Below, piece after piece: positions 1 to 5,816 of a DNA stretch of 10,581 bases. Where the stretch lies: NCBI GenBank assembly GCA_002404095.1, contig DHJA01000165.1:6735-17315 (forward strand), read 5' to 3'. Below the pieces are notes generated by a model that was not told the DNA's origin, made no database searches, and worked only from the letters and a program-made list of their open reading frames with translations. The position numbers and the translations under genes are program-made. The DNA comes from Planctomycetaceae bacterium UBA4732. Lineage in GTDB: Bacteria; Planctomycetota; Planctomycetia; Gemmatales; Gemmataceae. How positions within the stretch are numbered: position 1 is the stretch's first letter; each line of letters begins with the position of its first letter.

Positions 1-187
1 CCACTATAAAAGTCACTCGCGGAGCGAGCGGCCCACGACAATAACGACCGAAACGACGAAAACATAGCCGTTCGCGCAAGCAAAGAGAGAAAAACCGTTT
101 TTTGGTAGCGAGACTTCGCGCGCCGGGGTATGTTTAATAGGTGAGGAGCGGGGCGGGTGCGCCCTCTGCAATGTAAGGGAGAACATC
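1..187. other. Leader region upstream of the STN-domain gene
   Basis: No credible gene was seen here; the one long minus-strand reading frame runs into the antisense of the next gene. It holds a small hairpin at 16-28 (stem ctcgc/gcgag, loop gga). Within 20-34 lies a 15-base string that recurs exactly at 8987-9001. The ribosome binding site of the following gene, aagggag at 175-181, sits six bases before its ATG. No promoter could be assigned with confidence. Confidence 0.5.
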
Positions 188-1357
188 ATGTCGAAGGCGA
201 ACGGTCGATACGCCATCATAATCATTGCCGGCCTATCCGCCGGAATGCTGTTAGCCCAATCCGCAAGGGCCGACGACGCCGATCTGCTCAAAGAGGCGGA
301 AGCTCGCCGCGCCATAGCGGCCCAGCAAGCGGAACGCGACGTCCGCGATGCCCGTGAGGAGTCGTATAAGACCGCTCGCACTCAGCCGGGCAAGGCGCTG
401 GAACGTCTTCGCGGCCTGCTACTTCGGGTGGATAACGACCCGGATCTGACGGACCAACAACGCGGCGCCCTCACGTCGCTTTTGAAGCGAGACCTCGTCG
501 CGCTTCAGAAGAGCAACGACGACGCGAAAAACCCGGAAATTCCGAGCGGCTTCCACCTGGCGACCAAGGATCCGCGCGCGGAAGATCATCGAGAGTTGGT
601 GAAGGGCGCGACGGATCGCATCGCCTCCGCGAAGGAAGTCATCAAGGAAATCCATGAAATCCGCGACAAAAGAGCCGTCGCCTTCGCCGACACCATGATG
701 CAGGTGGACAAGTCGGCAATCCTTCCCAACGGCGATATCTCGTTCCCGCGCAATTGGAAGGAATTGTCGCTGCTGCGGACAAAGAAATCGCAATTGACCG
801 CGACGGAACGCGCCATCCTCAAGTCGCTAGACGCGAGGATTACGGTGGACGCCACGGACCAGCGTTTCGGCGGCATGATCGACTTTTTCCAGAAGCAAAT
901 GGCCCAGACGATTGTGCTGGACAAGCCGTCGCTTGACGATCTCAACATCAACAACGAATCCACGACCGTCAGTCTCCACCTCGACAAAGTAAGTACGCGA
1001 ACCGCCCTCAAGAAAATGCTCGCCGACCTTGGCCTGACTTACATCATCAAGGACGAAACCATCTTCGTGACGACGCCGGCCAAGGCCAAGGAAAACTTGA
1101 CAGTGCGCACGTACTATGTGGGCGATCTAGTTCCGCAATACGACTTGCGTTTCGGGTCGTCCATCGGTCAGCTGCAGGCGCTGCAGACCATCAATCAGCT
1201 GGTAAATATGGTGCAGAACAACATCGATAAGGACAGCTGGGAAGCCAACGGCAAGGAAGGCGGCGGCACTATCGTTTTCAGCCCGCCCACCATGTCCATA
1301 ATCGTGAAGCAGTCCGCGGAAGTCCATTACAAGGTGATGCAAGGGCTGGTCCCTTGA
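188..1357 (+). CDS. Exported STN/secretin-N-domain protein (no secretin barrel)
   Basis: A 389-residue protein of unknown exact role, exported across the inner membrane. Residues 1-28 form a signal peptide (basic start, hydrophobic IIIIAGLSAGMLL, cleavage site ARA|DD). Residues 30-215 are charged and helix-rich, with likely coiled coil near 30-60 and 140-165. Residues about 225-298 look like a secretin/TonB short N-terminal (STN) fold: the pattern VSLHLDKVSTRTALKKMLAD, then LGLTYIIKDETIFVTT, is typical. Residues 305-387 (VRTYYVGDLVP, then a helical stretch, then GGGTIVFSPPTMSIIVKQS) match the ring-building half often found after STN in planctomycete proteins. The C-terminal secretin beta-barrel is absent, so it is unlikely to form an outer-membrane pore alone. 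The start is chosen by aagggag at 175-181. It is probably co-transcribed with the cupin gene that follows. Family-level recognition is fairly sure; function is not known. Confidence 0.85.
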   Translation: MSKANGRYAIIIIAGLSAGMLLAQSARADDADLLKEAEARRAIAAQQAERDVRDAREESYKTARTQPGKALERLRGLLLRVDNDPDLTDQQRGALTSLLKRDLVALQKSNDDAKNPEIPSGFHLATKDPRAEDHRELVKGATDRIASAKEVIKEIHEIRDKRAVAFADTMMQVDKSAILPNGDISFPRNWKELSLLRTKKSQLTATERAILKSLDARITVDATDQRFGGMIDFFQKQMAQTIVLDKPSLDDLNINNESTTVSLHLDKVSTRTALKKMLADLGLTYIIKDETIFVTTPAKAKENLTVRTYYVGDLVPQYDLRFGSSIGQLQALQTINQLVNMVQNNIDKDSWEANGKEGGGTIVFSPPTMSIIVKQSAEVHYKVMQGLVP

Positions 1358-1365
1358 GGGCCGAT

Positions 1366-1695
1366 ATGAGTCTCTACTTCCCTGAGCCGTCGGAATGCGC
1401 GGCGCACACGATTTTCCCTGGCGTCCAAATCCGCACGTGCGCCGCCGACAAAATGATGCTGTCGGTGGTCGAGATCGCGCCGCGTGCGGTGGTGGAAGAA
1501 CACGCTCACCCGCATGAGCAAGTCGGCATAATGCTGCAAGGCCGGGCCGTGTTCGTCATAGGCGGCGAGGAGAAAACGCTACAAGCGGGCGAACTGTATC
1601 GCATTCCCGGCGGCGTCCGCCACAAGGTCCACGCTCTAGACGAGCTCGTGCGGGCGCTGGACGTATTCACCCCGCCGCGCGACGATTATCGCTGA
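1366..1695 (+). CDS. Small single-domain cupin protein
   Basis: A 109-residue single beta-barrel of the cupin_2 type. The first cupin motif is visible as EEHAHPHEQVGIMLQG (residues 44-59) and the second as GELYRIPGGVRHKV (75-88). His46, His48, Gln52 and His86 are the expected metal-binding positions. The sequence resembles small KdgF-like cupins, which act on uronate sugars, but also many cupins of unknown substrate, so no reaction is assigned. There is no signal peptide, so it is probably cytoplasmic. The ATG at 1366 is preferred because gaggg (1356-1360) lies five bases upstream. A TTG at 1354 that overlaps the previous stop codon is an alternative adding four residues. The tight spacing to the STN-domain gene implies an operon and perhaps translational coupling. 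Confidence 0.85.
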   Translation: MSLYFPEPSECAAHTIFPGVQIRTCAADKMMLSVVEIAPRAVVEEHAHPHEQVGIMLQGRAVFVIGGEEKTLQAGELYRIPGGVRHKVHALDELVRALDVFTPPRDDYR

Positions 1696-1707
1696 ACGCC
1701 TTTGCGA

Positions 1708-1772
1708 AAAGGGCGGGGAACCCCCGCCCCTACCATGAAAAACGCTGTAGGGGCGGGGTTTCCCCGCCCTTT
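1708..1772. terminator. Long hairpin between convergent genes, likely bidirectional terminator
   Basis: Arms at 1708-1733 and 1747-1772 are complementary over 26 bases with one mismatch, around a 13-base loop. The stem is very GC-rich. It lies 12 bases after the cupin stop and 4 bases before the end of the convergent esterase gene, which is the right place for a shared terminator. T-runs are short in both directions, so it may instead be, or have come from, a dispersed palindromic repeat. Confidence 0.7.
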
Positions 1773-1776
1773 CGGT

Positions 1777-3069
1777 CTAAACGCCTGGCTTGCCCCAATG
1801 CTTGTCCGCATAATCGAGAAAGGCTTTCCAGTCCCCTTTCGTCATCGAATGTTTGCCGGGCCGGATGTAGTAACCTAATACGCCGTCGCTCAAATGGCCG
1901 ACTTCGGGCATCTCCTTTGCCTCCAATCCTCCCGCCTTCAACAACCGATACACGGCGTCGGCCGACTGCAACATCGCAAACTGACCTTGCGGGTTGGACC
2001 ACGTATCCTCGACGGCGCAGCAGTACAACAGCGGCCGCGGCGCGACCAACGCCGCCAGGCAGTTCTGGTCGAACGGCAATCGATCCGGGTGGTCGTTGAA
2101 CTCCGTAAACGTCGCGTCGAACCAGTGCGGAAAGTGTTGGTTGATGACCTTGACCGACTCGCCGACTTTGCCGCGACTCGGCGACGTTCCGCCGCAGCCG
2201 GCTTGAAGCGGGATCACCAAGCCAATGCGCTCGTCGAACGCGCCAGCCACTATGGCCGCCTTGCCCAGCCGTGAATGGCCGACGACCGCGATGTGATCCT
2301 TATCAATATCCTTGTCGGTGCGAAGATAATCCACCGCCCGCTGTAGCCCCCACGCCCACGCCGCGATTGTGCCCCAATCGTGCGGTCCCGGCTCCTCACC
2401 CTTCTTGCGGAGGTGCGGCTGGACGCCCTCACGCACATCGGGGCGGTCGGGATCAACGTCGCCGCAATAAAACGAGGCGACGGCGTAGCCGCGGTCGATG
2501 GACTGCTCCAGCGCCCATACGTCGATCTGCGTCCCGCGGCCGGCGTCGGTCGCCCGGTTGTCCTTCACACCGGCGCCGGGCGGCATCCAAGCCGTCGGTA
2601 GACGCACGGCCGGATCGTTGACCAGCGTGTGATTGCCGTTGAAGTTCATGCCGAGAAAAACGGGGGCCGGCGCCTTGCGGTTATTGGGGACGACGAGCAA
2701 AAGGTGGATTTTCGGCGTATCGGGAGGGCCGAAGGAGATTGTCACTTCCTTCAAGGTCGCTTTGCCGTCAAACGCTTTGGCGTCCTCGCGCTCCACTTTG
2801 GCTTCGACCTTGTCCGGCGCGGCCGGCATAAAGCCGTACATATAGTGCTGAAACAGAGCCTTCAACTCCGGCCGGCGCTTCTTGATCCATTGCTCCTTGG
2901 TTAAGACGCGCTCGCCGTCAAACATAGTAAGCGGGTCGGGAAGGTCTGGCCGGGAAGGCAGCTTCGAGACTTCGGGGAACTCGGCGTGAACGGCCGCGGC
3001 CCCCAGTAGGAAGAATGCGACGACTAGGGCGAGGGGAATTGTCTCAAGTGGTAGATAGGTGCGGTACAC
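1777..3069 (-). CDS. Secreted CE15 glucuronyl esterase-like alpha/beta hydrolase
   Basis: A 430-residue alpha/beta hydrolase of carbohydrate esterase family 15. Known members split ester bonds between glucuronoyl groups on xylan and lignin alcohols. A signal peptide ends near residue 29 (hydrophobic 11-26, AAVHA|E), so it is exported. The nucleophile motif GHSRLGK is at 264-270 with Ser266. EDTWSNPQG at 354-362 places the acid at Glu354 or Asp355, and RPGKHSMTKGDW carries the likely catalytic His407. The fungal-type acid site, just after the nucleophile region, is Gln289 here. This matches the bacterial CE15 subgroup that moves the acid to after strand 7. The start is GTG, supported by aggag at 3079-3083 nine bases upstream and by the intact signal peptide. 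It is transcribed divergently from the acyl-CoA dehydrogenase gene across a fold-back repeat. The family call is firm; substrate is inferred. Confidence 0.9.
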   Translation of the reverse strand: MYRTYLPLETIPLALVVAFFLLGAAAVHAEFPEVSKLPSRPDLPDPLTMFDGERVLTKEQWIKKRRPELKALFQHYMYGFMPAAPDKVEAKVEREDAKAFDGKATLKEVTISFGPPDTPKIHLLLVVPNNRKAPAPVFLGMNFNGNHTLVNDPAVRLPTAWMPPGAGVKDNRATDAGRGTQIDVWALEQSIDRGYAVASFYCGDVDPDRPDVREGVQPHLRKKGEEPGPHDWGTIAAWAWGLQRAVDYLRTDKDIDKDHIAVVGHSRLGKAAIVAGAFDERIGLVIPLQAGCGGTSPSRGKVGESVKVINQHFPHWFDATFTEFNDHPDRLPFDQNCLAALVAPRPLLYCCAVEDTWSNPQGQFAMLQSADAVYRLLKAGGLEAKEMPEVGHLSDGVLGYYIRPGKHSMTKGDWKAFLDYADKHWGKPGV

Positions 3070-3407
3070 GATGCGGAACTCCTGATTCTCGTGCGGGTCG
3101 GGCGGACGACGGGAGTATACAGGAGTTGGGGCGAACGTGCGACGGGTGTGCCTTCGGAATTAGGCGCCGTCGCACCCCGGACTCAGGAGTACCTTCGCCC
3201 GGGGGCTTTATCTCAGTCGCCCTAAGGGGCTCCAAGACAAGAACTTGTCGGCGGCTTGAGTCCGGAGGGCGATCCAGATAAAGCCCCGGGCGAAGTGTAC
3301 TCACGAGTCCGGGGTGCGAGGACCTAATCGCGCGTCGCCGCGCGGGGCCGCCCGTACAATGCTGGTAGAGGCGTCGAGTTTCGATCCTATCGGTGGAGAA
3401 GAAAGCC
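3070..3407. other. Divergent intergenic region
   Basis: This 338-base region holds the two leaders, the ribosome binding sites of both flanking genes (3079-3083 on the minus strand, 3395-3398 on the plus strand) and the fold-back described separately. A further small inverted pair, aactcctg (3077-3084) and caggagtt (3120-3127), lies in the esterase leader. No reading frame here has a recognisable protein, and I could not place promoters with confidence. Confidence 0.5.
3159..3328. repeat. Large fold-back (inverted repeat) in a divergent promoter region
   Basis: The main arms, 3170-3223 and 3266-3319, are 54 bases each and complementary except for about five mismatches and one unpaired base on each side. 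Beyond a small internal loop the pairing resumes as attagg (3159-3164) with cctaat (3323-3328). Between the arms lies a 14-base palindrome at 3236-3249 (gacaag aa cttgtc). A competing hairpin, gtgcgacgg (3137-3145) with ccgtcgcac (3167-3175), overlaps its left edge. It lies between two divergent genes, about 100 bases upstream of the esterase and 80 bases upstream of the acyl-CoA dehydrogenase. It may be a foldback MITE-like element, a structured regulatory site or a cruciform. Confidence 0.75.
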
Positions 3408-5318
3408 ATGAGTACGTCCACGCCGACGGAGCGCGAAAAGCAGAGCTTCGCCGAAACGGCCCTACGGATGAGCGGCAAGACCGAAGAAGAATCGCGCCGC
3501 ACCGGCGAAATGGACAAGGCCGATGAACAGGTCGAGAGCCTGTTCAAAGAGAAATATCAGACCGCCAATAGCCCCATTCATCGCGCCGTCTGGGAGGCCA
3601 AGGTTCCGCTCGATCTCTTCGCCGCGCCGGCGCCTGCTCCATCCCATCCGTCCGACAAAACGATGACAGCGTCTTTAGAGGTCGTGCGCAAACATCGTGA
3701 GGCTGGCACAATCCTGGATGACAAGGGCAAGGTCGCGCCGTTGGTGCTGCGCGAACTGGGCGACGCCGGCTATTGGGGTTTGCTAATCGAACCGAAGTAC
3801 GGCGGTCAGGGCGTCCCGTTCGCGCGCTTCAGCGCTTTCCTGACGCGCATGGCCACGCTCGATCCCATGATCGCCGGTATGGCTTCCATCCACGGCTGTA
3901 TCGGCGCCGTCGATCCGGTGCGAACTTTTGGCACACCGGACCAGAAAGAACGCTTCCTGCCCAAACTGGCCAACGGACAATCCCTATCCGGCTTTGCCCT
4001 GACTGAGCCGGCCGCCGGTTCCGACCTCACCGCCCTGCGCACCACCGCCGTCCTCGACGGCGACGACTACGTTCTTAACGGCGAGAAGCTGTTTATCACC
4101 AACGTGGTGCCGGGCCGCACGGCCGGCGTTGTCGTGTTGATCGACGGCAAGCCGGCCGTACTGGTGGTCGATCTGCCGCCGGAAGAAAACGAACATTTTC
4201 ACGTTAAAACCTACGGTTTGTATGCTTTGCGCCAGGCGTATAACAACGGCCTGATCTTCAAGGACTTCCGCGTCCCGCGCGGCAACCTGCTCAAGCCGCC
4301 GGTCGGCGACGGTCTGACCATCGCCTATCACGGCCTGAATCTGGGTCGGCTGTCGCTGTGCGCCGGCGCATCGGGAAGTATGCGCGTGATGCTGGCGAAC
4401 ATGCTGCCGTGGGCCGAGTTCCGCCGCACCTATGGGCAGCCCATCGCGAAACGCGAGCTGGTGAAGCGCCGCATCGCCCGCATGGCCGCGCTGATCGCCG
4501 GGGCCGATGCGCTTGTGGCGTGGGGGTCGTGGCTGATCGACGAAGGCTATCGCGGCGAGATGGAGTGCATCATCGCTAAAATCTTCGGCAGCGAGGCCAT
4601 GAAGGAAGCGGCTATCGAGCTGTTCATGAAGACGCACGGCGGCCGGTCGTTTCTCAAGGGCCATCTGTTCGGCGATAATGTTTACGACTATTTGGCCCCC
4701 TGCATCTACGAAGGCGAAGGCGAAGTGCTGGGAATGGCGTTCTTCAAGTCGCTCGTGAAGGAACACGGCCGGGCCTTTTTCGAGCCGATCGGCAAAGCGC
4801 TCCAACAGCATCAGATCAAAAACTTCAACCCGATGAATCCGGCTCACGCCTGGAAGCTCCGCCGGGAGCTGGCCGTTTACGCCCGCTGGCAGGTGGGCCG
4901 CAAGCTCATCGGCCGCGACCGTCAGGAAGTGCCGGGCATGGACCCGCGCTTGGCGGGACATCTCCAATTCGCGCTGGACGCTTTCCGTCGGCTGCCGGAA
5001 GAGGTGAGCGGCGCGATGGTCAAGCACCAACTCAAGTTGGCCGACCGCCAATGCCGGATCGCTGAACTCTCTCAACGCATTCAGGACGCGACGACGATCC
5101 TGGTGACGGCGCTATGGGGGCATCGGCAAAAGGACGAGGCGATGACGGCGGCGGACATATTGTGTCAGGACCTTCGCCGCAAACTGACGGGCGAACGGCC
5201 GAGCGATCAGTACTTCCGCGATGTGGGTAAGCTGGCGGACGTGATCCTGGCCGGCGGTTTCGAGACGCTAACCGGCGTGCCGCGCGCGGAGATTCTGATG
5301 AAGTATGAGAACCGTTAG
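3408..5318 (+). CDS. Acyl-CoA dehydrogenase with long C-terminal extension
   Basis: A 636-residue FAD-dependent acyl-CoA dehydrogenase, which oxidises an acyl-CoA thioester to its 2-enoyl form and passes electrons to an electron-transfer flavoprotein. The N-terminal helical domain covers about 85-195 (GYWGLLIEPKYGGQGV at 121-136). The middle beta domain has the family signature FALTEPAAGSDLTALRTTA (196-214) and GEKLFITN (225-232). The C-terminal helical domain has the RTYGQPIAKRELVKRRIA stretch at 340-357. The catalytic base is expected at Glu435 in IYEGEGEV (433-440), equivalent to the YEG motif of medium-chain enzymes. A 190-residue helical tail follows, so it is much longer than the usual 380-400 residues and nearer to very-long-chain types. 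There is no signal peptide. ATG 3408 is chosen because ggag at 3395-3398 lies nine bases upstream; a GTG at 3393 overlaps that site. Chain-length preference cannot be read from sequence. Confidence 0.93.
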   Translation: MSTSTPTEREKQSFAETALRMSGKTEEESRRTGEMDKADEQVESLFKEKYQTANSPIHRAVWEAKVPLDLFAAPAPAPSHPSDKTMTASLEVVRKHREAGTILDDKGKVAPLVLRELGDAGYWGLLIEPKYGGQGVPFARFSAFLTRMATLDPMIAGMASIHGCIGAVDPVRTFGTPDQKERFLPKLANGQSLSGFALTEPAAGSDLTALRTTAVLDGDDYVLNGEKLFITNVVPGRTAGVVVLIDGKPAVLVVDLPPEENEHFHVKTYGLYALRQAYNNGLIFKDFRVPRGNLLKPPVGDGLTIAYHGLNLGRLSLCAGASGSMRVMLANMLPWAEFRRTYGQPIAKRELVKRRIARMAALIAGADALVAWGSWLIDEGYRGEMECIIAKIFGSEAMKEAAIELFMKTHGGRSFLKGHLFGDNVYDYLAPCIYEGEGEVLGMAFFKSLVKEHGRAFFEPIGKALQQHQIKNFNPMNPAHAWKLRRELAVYARWQVGRKLIGRDRQEVPGMDPRLAGHLQFALDAFRRLPEEVSGAMVKHQLKLADRQCRIAELSQRIQDATTILVTALWGHRQKDEAMTAADILCQDLRRKLTGERPSDQYFRDVGKLADVILAGGFETLTGVPRAEILMKYENR

Positions 5319-5816
5319 ACGTGAAATCCGGCAAGTGGGGGTTTAGCGTTTTTCCTGCCCCGTCGAAACCCTCGTTCCCAAACTCTGAGCTTGTGAATTT
5401 AAGAACCTGTGGCTGCTAGGAAACACAAAACAAGCATGGCACAGCCGACTGTTCGCAGCGTCAGATGCCGATTTTTCGTGCCGCTTCAGCCGGTGACGGT
5501 CGTGGTAGGCACTGCCAACCCCGTCCCACCTTCCCTGACGATCTCCGCTTGCTCCTACCGCCCCCGTTTGGGCCGCGCGCAGAGCGACCGTCCGCCGCGG
5601 ATTGTGGACCAACGCTTGCAGCAACGCTACCGCCAGCACTTTTTGTCAGCCGCGAACCTTCGCCTGATACATCCCACGCGGAACCGACAGGGGTTAGATC
5701 GGGAGCGCAGTCAGCAGGAGTAGTGTTCATGCGACTAGGTTAGCGCCCTGCGGAAAAAGGGCAAGGTAAAAAATTCACAAGCTCAGAGCGTGGGAACCAG
5801 GAGGACCGGGAGGTTT
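5319..5816. other. Gene-free region between convergent genes
   Basis: This 498-base stretch between the stop codons of two converging genes has several overlapping reading frames of about 90-105 codons on both strands. None has a recognisable domain, a good ribosome binding site or a plausible composition, so none is annotated. It contains the inverted repeat pair described separately, a near-palindrome around 5507-5523 (ggtaggcactgccaacc) and a small hairpin at 5745-5762 (gccct/agggc). It may be a decayed mobile or repeat element. Confidence 0.5.
5374..5797. repeat. 27-base inverted repeat pair framing a gene-free stretch
   Basis: 5374-5400 and the reverse complement of 5771-5797 match at 25 of 27 bases; the differences are at 5381-5382. 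Each copy is also partly self-complementary (ttccca.. with ..tgtgaa), so each can form its own hairpin. The left copy points away from the acyl-CoA dehydrogenase and is followed by ttt. The right copy, read on the minus strand, is followed by six T after the end of the PSCyt1 gene. Both could therefore serve as terminators for the two converging genes. Alternatively they are the ends of a 424-base non-autonomous element. No target-site duplication was evident. Confidence 0.65.

Noticed and set aside
1..187. A second c-di-GMP aptamer upstream of the STN gene
   Set aside because: Only a leader string is shared with the riboswitch region; the blocks GGCAAACC and GACGCAAAGC are absent here and appear only once in the window.
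3170..3319. Fold-back read as a CRISPR unit or a simple terminator
   Set aside because: There is no repeated unit with spacers, and it sits upstream of two divergent genes, not after a stop codon, with no T-run.
3984..5075. Open frame of 363 codons on the minus strand
   Set aside because: It lies fully antisense to the acyl-CoA dehydrogenase, whose protein is clearly conserved; the antisense product is rich in His, Arg and Ala with no domain, as expected from a GC-rich shadow frame.
5409..5743. Small frames on both strands in the gap between the acyl-CoA dehydrogenase and PSCyt1 genes
   Set aside because: Overlapping frames on both strands with biased composition and no start signals; nothing distinguishes one as real.
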